Positions 1 through 8,655 are shown, numbered from the stretch's first letter. The stretch is DNA of 18,471 nucleotides from Bacteroidota bacterium (GCA_015222115.1 JADFUO010000159.1:1-18471); one strand, 5' to 3'. Numbers and translations: made by a program. Notes: generated from the letters alone by a model not told the origin.

Positions 1-13
1 GATATATAATTCA

Positions 14-36
14 TGACCTGAATAAATTACAGGTCA
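14..36 (-). terminator. stem-loop just after the YIDDIPFDT-repeat gene
   Basis: TGACCTG (14-20) and CAGGTCA (30-36) form a perfect 7-bp stem around a 9-nt AT loop. The stem begins one base beyond the stop codon of the minus-strand gene at 37-435. What follows on that strand is AT-rich but has no clean T-run. It may therefore be a weak terminator or a 3'-end stabilising hairpin. Confidence 0.45.
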
Positions 37-435
37 CTATTTGCAAATATTTGCATAAACCTTACATTGAAAATATTTATTAAATATCTTTTTTGTATCA
101 AAAGGAATATCATCAATGTACTCTTCCTCTTCAAGATTTAAAATATCCTTATAGCAAGATTCTTTTGCTTTTTGGATTTTATCAAAAATTTCCTTTGTGT
201 CAAAAGGAATATCATCAATGTATTCTTCCTCTTCAATTTCTATATCAGGTTCATTTTCGATTATCTTTTTATCTCCATCAATGCTAAGACTTTTTACAAC
301 AGCTCCGGTATCAAAAGGAATATCGTCAATGTATGCTTCTTCCTCAATCTTGAAATTATCGACCCAGCCATCTGCAAATAAAAAGTTAATGCTAAAAAAT
401 AAGAGGATTGCTAAAGTTAAAATATTTGATTTCAT
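37..435 (-). CDS. small exported protein with three YIDDIPFDT repeats, function unknown
   Basis: 132 residues, ATG start. Residues 1-21 form a signal peptide: Lys at position 2, a hydrophobic core at 5-20, and likely cleavage after Ala21. The mature part is short, acidic and carries three near-identical copies of EEE(A/E)YIDDIPFDT at residues 31-43, 68-80 and 102-114, spaced 37 and 34 residues apart. Copies 2 and 3 are each followed by K(E/K)IF(D/N)K. Two Cys lie near the C-terminus (124 and 131) and one at 94. I recall similar IDDIPF(D/N)T motifs in other small Bacteroidota proteins of unknown role, but know no experimental function. The repeats make a short linear binding motif or a modular extracytoplasmic peptide plausible (inference). 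The gene stands alone: the next gene upstream on the same strand ends 258 bp away. The reading frame is supported by the signal peptide and by conservation of the repeat as protein. Confidence 0.82.
   Translation of the reverse strand: MKSNILTLAILLFFSINFLFADGWVDNFKIEEEAYIDDIPFDTGAVVKSLSIDGDKKIIENEPDIEIEEEEYIDDIPFDTKEIFDKIQKAKESCYKDILNLEEEEYIDDIPFDTKKIFNKYFQCKVYANICK
95..346. repeat. three ~40-bp direct repeats inside the small exported gene
   Basis: Copies lie at about 95-135, 197-237 and 308-346, with periods of 102 and 111 bp (34 and 37 codons). They share the core TCAAAAGGAATATC(A/G)TCAATGTA. Differences between copies are few and mostly synonymous or conservative. This points to recent duplication or strong selection on the encoded EEEYIDDIPFDT block. 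Confidence 0.85.
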
Positions 436-587
436 GGTTTTTATTTTAAAAATTTTATAATTTAAATTGTTGTTTTCTAAATAAAAGCTAATTCTGTGCC
501 AAAATTCTTAACTAACTATTTTACTGTACATTATGGTTGTTCTTTAAAAATATTTTTATATAAAACTGTTCATTTTTTGCTTATTTA

Positions 588-603
588 TGTTCGCAAGCGA
601 ACA
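588..603. repeat. short palindrome in an intergenic gap
   Basis: TGTTCG and CGAACA form a 6-bp stem around CAAG in the 258-bp gap between the fibronectin III gene and the small repeat-protein gene. There is no T-run on either side, so it is not a typical terminator. It lies about 155 bp upstream of the small gene's ATG. It could be a regulator site, but nothing in the sequence decides this. Confidence 0.35.
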
Positions 604-670
604 AGGAAATAAAATATTCACTTTACTTTTTAGACGAAAATAACGAGAGGGAGGTTACAGCCTGTATTAT

Positions 671-689
671 TCCCTGATGAATCGGGATT
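671..689 (-). terminator. imperfect hairpin after the T9SS cargo gene
   Basis: TCCC and GAT (671-678) pair with ATC and GGGA (681-687), with one bulged base. The hairpin lies directly downstream of the minus-strand stop codon at 694. No T-tract follows on the minus strand. The ATCCCGA/TCGGGAT core also occurs in the hairpin at 15843-15860, so this may belong to a dispersed palindrome family rather than be a dedicated terminator. Confidence 0.35.
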
Positions 690-693
690 TCAT

Positions 694-2055
694 TTAGCTA
701 ACTATAATTGTTTTAATATAAATAGTATCATCAATTATTATCCTAAATAAATATTCTCCGGAAGGTATATTTAATTTCTTAAGATTGAATAATTCTTTGT
801 GTATTCCTGCAGGTTTTGAAGTATTAATTAAATTTTTAATTTTATAGCCAAGTATTGAATATAACGAAATATTTACCAAATAAGGTTCAGGAAGATTGTA
901 TTCAAGTGTAATTATTTCATCACAAGGATTTGGATAAACATTAATATTGAGCAACTGATATTTAAGTTCATTTATATCAGAAATTGTAGTTACAGTAATA
1001 ACATTTGAATTTTCGCTTGTACCACCTGCATTATAAGCCCTTAGCCTAAAATAAAATTCGGTATTTGCACTTAAGCCTGAAACATTGTATGTTGTAACAT
1101 TTTCAACATTTAGGTTTTCATATCCTAAAACAAAACTTGTAAAACCTGTGTCGGTTGCAACATCAAGATAATAACCTTCAGCATATATTGAAGTTTCCCA
1201 ATTAGCATCAAAACTTGTTTGTGAAATATTGGTAGCTGCTGTTGCATTTGGTGCAAGAGGTGCATAAGATATTCGAGCCGAATCAATATAATTTACACTT
1301 AAAGTAAAGCCTTCTTCATTAATCTGCAATAATGGTAATCCAAAATTATTTCCAAGCCACTTATATTCAGTGATTTCCCTGTAAACAGGAAATCCAAAAC
1401 CTAATGAATCAATGTAAATACTGTCGTATTGTTCAATTTCTGACTTTATACGCAGTGTTTGAAACGAACCATAAGGTGTTATCAAAGTTCCCCATCCATC
1501 AACAGTATTTACACGTTTTTTATAACTTGAAATATAAATCAAACCATCCAATTTAAATTCAAAACCTGATTCGGAAGAATCAACATTACTCATATTCATT
1601 GGAAATTCATACAGGATGTCAGGATCGTCATATTTTATCGGAATAGGAATTTCATTAAAAGAAAAAGCAAATCCAACATCCTTATATTCTGTATCTGTAT
1701 TCTTATAGAATTGATAAATATCAGTAAATTCAAAGTTTGGAATAAAATCAATTTCACCGATAGGAGAAGCTATATTTGATATGATATAAGGGATAAAAAC
1801 AATCTGATACAGAAGAGGAGTTGAAGTAACACTTACAAAAGTATCAACCTGCTGTGTTAATGGCAAAAGACTCGAAAAGTCCCATGTGTAATCCTCACCC
1901 GTCTGGGTATAAGCAATACCCTGAACAAAAACAGTTGAACTTAGCCGGATTGTGTCACCAATATTGGGCATATCATCATTGATAATTGTAATTTGCGATA
2001 ATGCTACCATGCTTATTAAGCAGGTTAATAAAATAATCAATGTAATTTTTTTCAT
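694..2055 (-). CDS. T9SS-exported fibronectin type III protein
   Basis: 453 residues from the ATG at 2055. An in-frame TTG five codons upstream is possible, but the ATG directly precedes a classic signal peptide (MKKITLIILL..., to about residue 21). Residues 25-260 are an unrecognised beta-rich region with the (Y)TWDFS motif common in Bacteroidota surface proteins. Residues ~266-357 form a fibronectin type III domain (Pro-rich start, W in strand B, FRLRAYNAGG near the end). Residues ~370-453 are a T9SS type A sorting domain: NINVYPNPC..., LYSILGYKI, and PSGEYLFRI near the C-terminus. By the known behaviour of this family the protein crosses the inner membrane by Sec and the outer membrane by the type IX system, losing the C-terminal domain. 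No catalytic motif is visible, so an adhesive or structural surface role is the most that can be inferred. Confidence 0.88.
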   Translation of the reverse strand: MKKITLIILLTCLISMVALSQITIINDDMPNIGDTIRLSSTVFVQGIAYTQTGEDYTWDFSSLLPLTQQVDTFVSVTSTPLLYQIVFIPYIISNIASPIGEIDFIPNFEFTDIYQFYKNTDTEYKDVGFAFSFNEIPIPIKYDDPDILYEFPMNMSNVDSSESGFEFKLDGLIYISSYKKRVNTVDGWGTLITPYGSFQTLRIKSEIEQYDSIYIDSLGFGFPVYREITEYKWLGNNFGLPLLQINEEGFTLSVNYIDSARISYAPLAPNATAATNISQTSFDANWETSIYAEGYYLDVATDTGFTSFVLGYENLNVENVTTYNVSGLSANTEFYFRLRAYNAGGTSENSNVITVTTISDINELKYQLLNINVYPNPCDEIITLEYNLPEPYLVNISLYSILGYKIKNLINTSKPAGIHKELFNLKKLNIPSGEYLFRIIIDDTIYIKTIIVS

Positions 2056-2110
2056 GTTTGTTTGATTCAATGGTATTATTTTGTTATTTTACGGGTAATC
2101 TTTTGAAACT

Positions 2111-2131
2111 GTTCAAGGTTCCAAGTTCAAT
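2111..2131. repeat. three degenerate 7-bp tandem units
   Basis: The units are GTTCAAG, GTTCCAA and GTTCAAT, in register, 56 bp upstream of the T9SS cargo start. GTTCCAA recurs exactly as unit 2 of the heptad tract at 8656-8704. A long hairpin begins two bases downstream. Confidence 0.6.
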
Positions 2132-2132
2132 G

Positions 2133-2226
2133 CTTTGCCACGTGAAATGCGACGCTTGCCCTGTGAAATTTAAGATACGAAAATATTTCATAAGGGAAGG
2201 AGCATATTTCATCGTGGTTCAAAGTT
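2133..2226. repeat. ~94-bp nested inverted repeat (long imperfect hairpin)
   Basis: Paired blocks from outside inward are: CTTTG with CAAAG (2219-2224 region), CCACG (2138-2142) with CGTGG (2213-2217), TGAAAT (2143-2148) with ATTTCA (2206-2211), GC (2149-2150) with GC (2202-2203), CCCT (2159-2162) with AGGG (2193-2196), and TGAAAT (2164-2169) with ATTTCA (2185-2190). The loop is about 15 nt. It lies between the stop of the TamB-like gene and the start of the T9SS cargo gene, both minus strand. It could be a dispersed MITE/REP-like element, or an RNA hairpin in the intercistronic transcript. Confidence 0.6.
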
Positions 2227-2246
2227 ATATAGTATTCAACATAAAA

Positions 2247-5200
2247 TTAATCATTTTTTTTCTTCTTCGGTTTCTTCTTTTTCTGCCGTTGAAAAATTTC
2301 AGCAAAACTGTTAAATTCTTTTCTGTAAAATATTCCGACTCCTTGTGTATATGGAGAACTTTGATCGTAAGAATAAATATCGTATGCTGAATTTACATTT
2401 GACCTGTTAAAAGCTCTAACCCTGAATCTTCCGTCTTCGGTTAATTTAACTTCAACATTTACATCACCAACAATATTACTTGCATTATCAGCAGTTTTTT
2501 CGCCCGTAACACCAAAACTTCCATCAATAGAAACCCTGTCATTGAATAATTGTGTAGAAAGCGCCACTTCAAGTTCTTCATCTGACACTTGATTACCTGG
2601 AATATAGTTTATACCTATATCAAAATCCTTACTAATTTGCGACAGCCAATTGCTTAACTGATTGGAAATTAACTTATATGATGAAGCTTCCAACGATGGT
2701 GTTGCAGTTGTATTATAACTAAAGCTTCCAAGCACTAATAAAGATAACATTTGTTGATTCATTTCTGCCTCATTAGTTGTATCAAGAACTGAATAAACCA
2801 TTTGACGTGTTGCCTCATCCACATTTGGTAATAAGATACTAAAGTGAATATCAGGGTCAAAAAGCTTACCCTTTAATCCGAGAATACAATCAACATATAC
2901 ACGTCTGCCATAATTGACTGTAGAATCCATTTGCGGTCCTAAACCGTTAAGCGATGTTTTTACCTTGTACAATGCTTTTAAATCTACCTCAGCATCATAG
3001 GGGCTGCCTGTCCAGGAAATTTTCCCACCTTCAATAATACTAAATCGCTTGTTTACTAAATTTTGCATAGTAAAATGAAATACACCTTTTTTTATCACAT
3101 AATCACCGACTATCCGAAAATAGCCTTGAGGATTTATTGATAAGTTTATATTTCCATTCCCATCGGCTTTAATAGTACCCATTTGTGACGGAAGAAATAA
3201 CTGGATTTTTGCATCTGGTGTAATATTCAACTTAAAATTTATTGTAACTCCGGAAGTATTAACATTATAAATTGGTTTTTCTAATGCCGTATCACTTTTA
3301 TTAATAAAAATTATATAATTCTGTTCAGATACATCTGCAGTAGTACTGATGGGTATATTAATATTGGTTCCTTTATTTGTAGTTACAGTAATGTTCAACA
3401 TCAACTTGTTTAAGGGACCATTAATTTTTATATCTCCGCTAATATTTGCCTGTCCATAAAATTCACTGTTTAGGTAACTGTCGGTATTAAGGCAGGCGAA
3501 ATCCTTTGGTTTGATATTAATATTAAATTTGAAGTTTTTAAGATTTTCATGGGTAATTCTTCCTGTACAAATTGCCTGGTTACCTAATGAATCGTATAAA
3601 ACCATATCATTAAAAACTATTTCATTCTTATTAAAATCAATTTTATTTGCAAGCGAATAAACAACATTAAGATAATCTATCTTGAATTCGGTTCGCATCA
3701 GCTTAAGTTTTCCCGTTAAATCGGGCTTTGATGTTGAACCGCTTAACTTAAAATTACCCGATGCTATTCCTTTTAAATTTGATATAAAACCTGAAATAAA
3801 CGGGTCTACTGCCCTTAATTTAAAATTTTGCAAGAATATTTCAAAATCCAGATTATTTGAATCCTTAGTAGGATAATAATATCCATTCAATGATAAGGTT
3901 TTACTCTTACCAATATTTCCTACATTAATAATTTCAATATTTGTGTATAAAGAATTTTGCTGGTAATTCCAGTTTGTTTTTAATTTTGCATTTCCCAATT
4001 TTTCATCATTAAAAACAAAATCATCAATTTTAATATTGGAAAAGAAATTCGGGGAATTATACAGATTAACTAAACTTAATTCGCCGTTAATAATTCCATC
4101 AAAATCAAGATTATCATTGCCAACAAGTATATCAAAATTAGAGAAATCCCAATTTTTAAATTTTAAATTAAAAGTATCAGTTGGTAATTTTGAAATTATT
4201 CCGTCAATTTCAAATTTTTGACGATCACCTCCCATTACTTCAAAATCATTAACTGTTATTGAAGATGTATCAATTTCAATGAAATTATCTTCACTTATCT
4301 TCCATACCGTGTCATTAATTATCATTTTTGCATTTACGATTTTTGCATCAATACGCTTACTGTTAATAAAATGAACATATCCATTAATATTACCTGTGTT
4401 CCGGTCATTAGCAGAGGTATCGTTCCATGAAATATTATAGATTATGCTGTCGCGATGAATATTAGTGCTAAAGACAGTATTTTCAACTCCCAGTGAAATG
4501 CTATCGGTTTCATTTGATTCTTTAAACAATATATTTTTACTACCTGTTTTTATAAAAATATCATCATTTTTTGATTTACATTCAATAAACCAATTTTCAA
4601 ATTTAATCCCTTTATAAGTTATTAATGAAGAATTTCCGTTAATTGCCAAAAAATTCTGGCTTGAATTGTAACTTCCCGAAATTTCAGTATTTGGAATTAC
4701 TAACAGATCAGGGTAAAATAATTCACTGACATTTGCCGTGTTTTTCAGATTGACTTGAAAGTCAAAGCTCTGAGTCAAGCTATCTTCAGGGATATCTTTA
4801 GCATCATTGTAGTAAACATCTATGTAATTGCTAAATAATTTTTTAAACGATGGGTACAGTTCTGTAAAAAGAAAATCACCTTTTAAGTCAACATCAATTA
4901 TATCAGAATGTAATTGTATGTTTTTGTGGTTATTAGTATCCACTATTATAACTAATGCAAAATGATCAAGATAATATTTTTTATTTTTTTCATAATAAAA
5001 GGTGCTGTCAATCAAAATTTTACCCTGAATATCATCAAGATTATTACCAACAAAATTAATGTTCAAATTTGTTGAAAGCACAATAGTTGAATCTCTGTCC
5101 AATAAATTAAGCTGATATAATTTTGCATTTCTTATTTGTGATGAAAAATCAAACACAGGTAATTCTTCACTAAAATCAACCATGCCTTCAAAGTTGAGAT

Positions 5201-6746
5201 TAATATTATCATCCAGAACATTAAGATGACCACTGAATTTTTTATCGGCTAATTCGCCTTTAATATCAATTTCATTATAATTATTTCCTTTAAAATCTAA
5301 AGAATCAACAACTCCATTCAAATCAATAACTGCCGATTCGGCAGTTAACCCTCTTCCTTTAATATCAATATTTAAATTTAATTTTCCAAAATAATCACTG
5401 ATATTCAGAAATTTTCCCATATCAAAATTATTAGCTGTAATTTTTCCCTGATATTCAACAGTATCGGTTTGTTTATTGTCTTTTAACAACACATCAGTAG
5501 AAAACTCACCAATATCAGTTGAAAATTCGGCATTAGATACAAAATCATTATAAAAACCCGTAAATGTTCCTTTAATTTTTATGTTTCCAAAAGCAAGCAG
5601 TTCATCAGGCATGTTCAGATGATTTTCCTTTCCGGGAATCAAAAATGATTCAATATCATTTTTATTAATTGCAAAATCTTTTACTCTTGCATGAACAAAT
5701 GTTTCTTTAATATCAGGTAATCCATTCAAATCAATATTTCCTATAAATTTTGTTTTATCACCATAATAAAACTTAAAATTTTTCGCCCTGAAATTACTTA
5801 CCGTCCCTTTAATATCACCAGAAATCTTAATTATATTATTCATTACAAATAACTCAGGTGCAAAATATCCTATATCACATAGGTTTAACGCTGAAGTTCC
5901 AATTGTTGTTTTGATTTTTACATTGGTTAAAAAATCATTAAAATTTTCAAAACTTTTATATGTAAAAGCTAATTTCAATGAAAGTTCAGAATTATTAGTA
6001 ATAATTTTCAGGTGGTCGGCTTGAATTAGTTGAGAATTCACTTTTAAATCACCTTTCAATTTTCGGATTTTAAAGCCACTTGTATCCTGTAATGATAAAT
6101 TATTTATTTTCACCCAGATGGTGTCACTAATAATTTCAATATTCCTGAAATCCAAATTTAAACCCGATATATCTAAATCTGTAAAATTAATTCCCTCATG
6201 TGATTTAACTCTATCCTGATTCTGATACTTAAAACGTGAATCTATAATTTTTAAAACATTACATTGTATCTTCCAATCTTTTTTTTCAGATGTATCAATA
6301 ACTTCTGATGATTTACCTGAATCAAAATAATCAATAATAAAATTAAAATTCATAGTTGAATCACCCTTGTATTTTATTAATCCGATTTCGGATTTTTCAA
6401 GAATCAGCTTGTTTACTTTAATAATGTTGTCTTTTATTTTCAGCTTCTGAATGTTCAGACTGAGATTTTCAACACTTAAAATCGTATTATCGTGTAAATC
6501 TTTAACTAATACATCGGATAGAACAATATCAAAAAAATTTGAAATTTTCACCCTTCCTATCTTGATTTCGGTATGTAATTCCCCGGAAAGATAATTAGCT
6601 GCAGATTGTGCTAAAAATGTCTGAACAAACGGGTTTTTTAAAAGAAAATATAATGACACCGGTAATGCAAGAATTACCATGAAAGTATATATTAATATTC
6701 TTCTAATCCTTTTTTTGATAACTTTGTTCTTTAAAAAATTGTACAA
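2247..6746 (-). CDS. TamB-like translocation/assembly module protein
   Basis: 1499 residues. The N-terminus has a basic patch (KKRIRR, residues 11-16), then one transmembrane helix (~17-35) and PFVQTFLAQSAANYLSGEL, typical of TamB/AsmA-like proteins anchored in the inner membrane. The body is a long run of alternating beta segments (LNL..DIKG, GNINLNG) as in beta-taco or groove proteins. The last ~400 residues match the TamB C-terminal domain (DUF490): ITPDAKIQLFLPSQMGTIKADGNGNI, then GPQMD, LLPNVDEATRQMVYSVLD and LSLLVLGSF. The end is lysine-rich (KKKKPKKKKND). TamB bridges the periplasm and helps outer-membrane protein assembly or lipid transport; in Bacteroidota the usual partner is a TamL-type lipoprotein, not seen here. 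The start chosen is TTG at 6746, directly after an in-frame stop. The only nearby ATG (6680) would remove the basic patch. The gene is divergent from tsaD with 13 bp between starts. Confidence 0.92.
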   Translation of the reverse strand: MYNFLKNKVIKKRIRRILIYTFMVILALPVSLYFLLKNPFVQTFLAQSAANYLSGELHTEIKIGRVKISNFFDIVLSDVLVKDLHDNTILSVENLSLNIQKLKIKDNIIKVNKLILEKSEIGLIKYKGDSTMNFNFIIDYFDSGKSSEVIDTSEKKDWKIQCNVLKIIDSRFKYQNQDRVKSHEGINFTDLDISGLNLDFRNIEIISDTIWVKINNLSLQDTSGFKIRKLKGDLKVNSQLIQADHLKIITNNSELSLKLAFTYKSFENFNDFLTNVKIKTTIGTSALNLCDIGYFAPELFVMNNIIKISGDIKGTVSNFRAKNFKFYYGDKTKFIGNIDLNGLPDIKETFVHARVKDFAINKNDIESFLIPGKENHLNMPDELLAFGNIKIKGTFTGFYNDFVSNAEFSTDIGEFSTDVLLKDNKQTDTVEYQGKITANNFDMGKFLNISDYFGKLNLNIDIKGRGLTAESAVIDLNGVVDSLDFKGNNYNEIDIKGELADKKFSGHLNVLDDNINLNFEGMVDFSEELPVFDFSSQIRNAKLYQLNLLDRDSTIVLSTNLNINFVGNNLDDIQGKILIDSTFYYEKNKKYYLDHFALVIIVDTNNHKNIQLHSDIIDVDLKGDFLFTELYPSFKKLFSNYIDVYYNDAKDIPEDSLTQSFDFQVNLKNTANVSELFYPDLLVIPNTEISGSYNSSQNFLAINGNSSLITYKGIKFENWFIECKSKNDDIFIKTGSKNILFKESNETDSISLGVENTVFSTNIHRDSIIYNISWNDTSANDRNTGNINGYVHFINSKRIDAKIVNAKMIINDTVWKISEDNFIEIDTSSITVNDFEVMGGDRQKFEIDGIISKLPTDTFNLKFKNWDFSNFDILVGNDNLDFDGIINGELSLVNLYNSPNFFSNIKIDDFVFNDEKLGNAKLKTNWNYQQNSLYTNIEIINVGNIGKSKTLSLNGYYYPTKDSNNLDFEIFLQNFKLRAVDPFISGFISNLKGIASGNFKLSGSTSKPDLTGKLKLMRTEFKIDYLNVVYSLANKIDFNKNEIVFNDMVLYDSLGNQAICTGRITHENLKNFKFNINIKPKDFACLNTDSYLNSEFYGQANISGDIKINGPLNKLMLNITVTTNKGTNINIPISTTADVSEQNYIIFINKSDTALEKPIYNVNTSGVTINFKLNITPDAKIQLFLPSQMGTIKADGNGNINLSINPQGYFRIVGDYVIKKGVFHFTMQNLVNKRFSIIEGGKISWTGSPYDAEVDLKALYKVKTSLNGLGPQMDSTVNYGRRVYVDCILGLKGKLFDPDIHFSILLPNVDEATRQMVYSVLDTTNEAEMNQQMLSLLVLGSFSYNTTATPSLEASSYKLISNQLSNWLSQISKDFDIGINYIPGNQVSDEELEVALSTQLFNDRVSIDGSFGVTGEKTADNASNIVGDVNVEVKLTEDGRFRVRAFNRSNVNSAYDIYSYDQSSPYTQGVGIFYRKEFNSFAEIFQRQKKKKPKKKKND
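6719..6726 (+). promoter_or_regulatory. candidate -7 box for tsaD
   Basis: TAACTTTG matches the Bacteroidota -7 consensus TAnnTTTG and lies 34 bp upstream of the tsaD ATG. No convincing TTTG at -33 is visible. If real, the promoter sits inside the first codons of the divergent TamB-like gene. Such 8-mers are expected by chance in AT-rich DNA, so position is the main support. Confidence 0.4.
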
Positions 6747-6759
6747 TTACCAAATTAAA

Positions 6760-7779
6760 ATGAGTACTTTTATTTTAGGTATTGAGTCTTCGTGTGACGA
6801 CACTTCTGCGGCAATTATAAAAAACACCAAAATTCTTGCCAATATTGTTGCAAATCAGGAAGTACACAAAAAATACGGTGGTGTTGTTCCTGAATTGGCA
6901 TCAAGGGCACATCAGCAAAATATAATACCTGTGATTGAAAGTGCCTTACAAAAAGCAAAGATAAATAAAAAACAACTTAATGCAATTGCTTTCACTCGCG
7001 GTCCGGGGTTGCTTGGTTCATTACTGGTAGGTACTTCATTTGCCAAATCTTTTGCACTGGGATTAAATATTCCGTTGATTGAAGTTGACCACCTGCAGGC
7101 GCATATTCTGGCACATTTTATTGAAGATGAAGAAAATAAATCAATACCTGAATTTCCTTTTTTATGTCTTACAGTCTCAGGAGGTCATACTCAAATAGTT
7201 ATAGTAAAGGATTATTTTGACATGGAGATAATTGGGAAAACTATTGATGATGCGGCAGGAGAAACATTTGATAAAGCTGCAAAAATTCTCGGACTCCCCT
7301 ATCCCGGCGGACCGGAAATTGACAAATACGCCCAGGAAGGCAACCAGAATATTTTTAAATTTCCCGAACCTGACATCCCTGATCTGAATTTTAGCTTTAG
7401 CGGTTTAAAAACATCATTTTTATATTTTATCAGAGACAGGCTAAAAGAAAATCCCAGGTTCATTGAACAAAACCAAGCCGACCTGTGTGCTTCAATACAA
7501 TTAACCATTATCAATGTGTTGATGAAAAAATTAAAAGCAGCAGCAAAAAAAACCGGCATAAAACAAATTGCAATAGCTGGAGGAGTCTCAGCCAATTCTC
7601 AACTCAGGAAAGTTCTTAAAAACACAGAAAAAGAACTGGGCTGGAAGGTTTTTATTCCCAAATTTGAATATACAACCGACAACGCAGCTATGATAGCCAT
7701 TACAGGATACTTTAAATTTCTAAAAAAAGATTTTACCGATCAGAAAGCGGTGCCTTATGCTAGGGCTTCATCTCAATAA
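6760..7779 (+). CDS. tsaD: tRNA N6-adenosine threonylcarbamoyltransferase TsaD
   Basis: 339 residues from the ATG at 6760, close to the usual ~335-345. TsaD transfers the threonylcarbamoyl group from threonylcarbamoyl-AMP to A37 of ANN-decoding tRNAs, working with TsaB and TsaE in the cytoplasm. Visible motifs are the N-terminal GIESSCDDTSAA, HKKYGGVVPELASRAH (36-51), the metal-binding VDHLQAH with His111 and His115, SGGHTQ (140-145), FSFSGLKT, AIAGGVSANSQLR and TDNAAMIA with the metal-binding Asp near 307. An upstream in-frame extension to 6679 would add 27 hydrophobic residues absent from the family and would run into the divergent gene, so ATG 6760 is preferred. There is no Shine-Dalgarno, only an A-rich leader. 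Its last 20 bp overlap the convergent lipoprotein gene. Divergent placement beside a TamB-like gene is, as I recall, common in Bacteroidota. Confidence 0.97.
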   Translation: MSTFILGIESSCDDTSAAIIKNTKILANIVANQEVHKKYGGVVPELASRAHQQNIIPVIESALQKAKINKKQLNAIAFTRGPGLLGSLLVGTSFAKSFALGLNIPLIEVDHLQAHILAHFIEDEENKSIPEFPFLCLTVSGGHTQIVIVKDYFDMEIIGKTIDDAAGETFDKAAKILGLPYPGGPEIDKYAQEGNQNIFKFPEPDIPDLNFSFSGLKTSFLYFIRDRLKENPRFIEQNQADLCASIQLTIINVLMKKLKAAAKKTGIKQIAIAGGVSANSQLRKVLKNTEKELGWKVFIPKFEYTTDNAAMIAITGYFKFLKKDFTDQKAVPYARASSQ

Positions 7780-8635
7780 ACTTATCTTCAAGTACAGGCG
7801 ATAAACTTTGTCTTTGCCTGTTATAATGAAAATAATAATCAGGCAAAACATTTTCGGGAAGGTGCTTTTTTATGTAATCATTCATAATATAATCATAAAT
7901 ATAAGCTGCATATTCTTTACCCAAAAACTCTGCAAAATCATAGATGTCGTCAACTGTAAGCGTATCAATTGTATATTTATATTTAACCTCCCACGTAAAA
8001 GGCATTTGCCTGAAACTGCCCTCAATATCATCAAAAGTATAATCACTTGCAAATAAAATTTTACATTCCTGATCTTGTGTATTCAACTCTGTTATTTCAA
8101 ACCATGAATTAATATTTACAGCATTAAGGTCAAATTCCATATAATATAGATCGCCATCATTGAAAAATTCTTCATCTCTCACGGGCATAATATATTCCTC
8201 AAGTTCTATCTGGGCAATATTTACAATAAATGACGGTGATGGGATAAGCATAAAAGTATCAGTCTGGCTTTCAGTAAAGATTTTAAAACCATATTGTTTC
8301 AAGCCACTCGTCAGACTATCTATGTATTTTTTCAAAATAATTGAATCTGATATATTCTGAATATAAAGGCTGTTTGCAAATAAAGTGGAGTCCAATGTCC
8401 ATTCATTAATGCTATCGGCATTTTCAATTTCAAACTCCTTAAGGCTGGTCTTGTAAACATAATCCGGAATAAGGATAAGCACTGAACCTGGCTTATTCAG
8501 TTCAATGTATTGTTTTGCAATTTTTCTTTCAATACTGCATGAAAACAACAAAAACGATGTGATTACAAAAAATATAAGCAAATAATATTTACGTACTAAC
8601 AGAATAATTTTCACAAAATTTATTCGTATGGACAT
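7760..8635 (-). CDS. predicted lipoprotein, function unknown
   Basis: 291 residues, ATG at 8635. The N-terminus is basic (residues 4-16), followed by a hydrophobic stretch (17-31) and LFSC with Cys33, a lipobox-like site, so a membrane-anchored lipoprotein is likely. The rest is acidic and hydrophilic, with PGSVLILIPDYVYKTSLKEFE (~48-68) and a mixed alpha/beta character. I recognise no enzyme motif and cannot place it in a named family. It ends inside the last 20 bp of tsaD on the opposite strand. It shares the strand of parC upstream, but a 212-bp gap with a stem-loop and a heptad repeat tract lies between them, so separate transcription is likely. Confidence 0.8.
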   Translation of the reverse strand: MSIRINFVKIILLVRKYYLLIFFVITSFLLFSCSIERKIAKQYIELNKPGSVLILIPDYVYKTSLKEFEIENADSINEWTLDSTLFANSLYIQNISDSIILKKYIDSLTSGLKQYGFKIFTESQTDTFMLIPSPSFIVNIAQIELEEYIMPVRDEEFFNDGDLYYMEFDLNAVNINSWFEITELNTQDQECKILFASDYTFDDIEGSFRQMPFTWEVKYKYTIDTLTVDDIYDFAEFLGKEYAAYIYDYIMNDYIKKHLPENVLPDYYFHYNRQRQSLSPVLEDKFIEMKP

Positions 8636-8655
8636 ATTATTTGTTTAAAATGTTT

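Noticed and set aside
93..460. Overlapping plus-strand open frames opposite the small exported gene
   Set aside because: They are antisense images of the three repeats; they lack a signal peptide or coherent domain, while the minus-strand frame has both a signal peptide and conserved motifs.
2056..2070. TTG start five codons upstream for the T9SS cargo protein
   Set aside because: ATG 2055 directly begins a typical signal peptide; the extra MNQTN adds nothing expected.
2220..2227. TAACTTTG on the minus strand as promoter of the T9SS cargo gene
   Set aside because: There is no -33 partner, it overlaps the foot of the long hairpin, and such 8-mers are expected by chance many times in this window.
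6679..6759. Upstream in-frame extension of TsaD by 27 residues
   Set aside because: The added residues are hydrophobic and foreign to the family. Family homology starts at MSTFILGIESSCDD, and the extension overlaps the divergent TamB-like gene.
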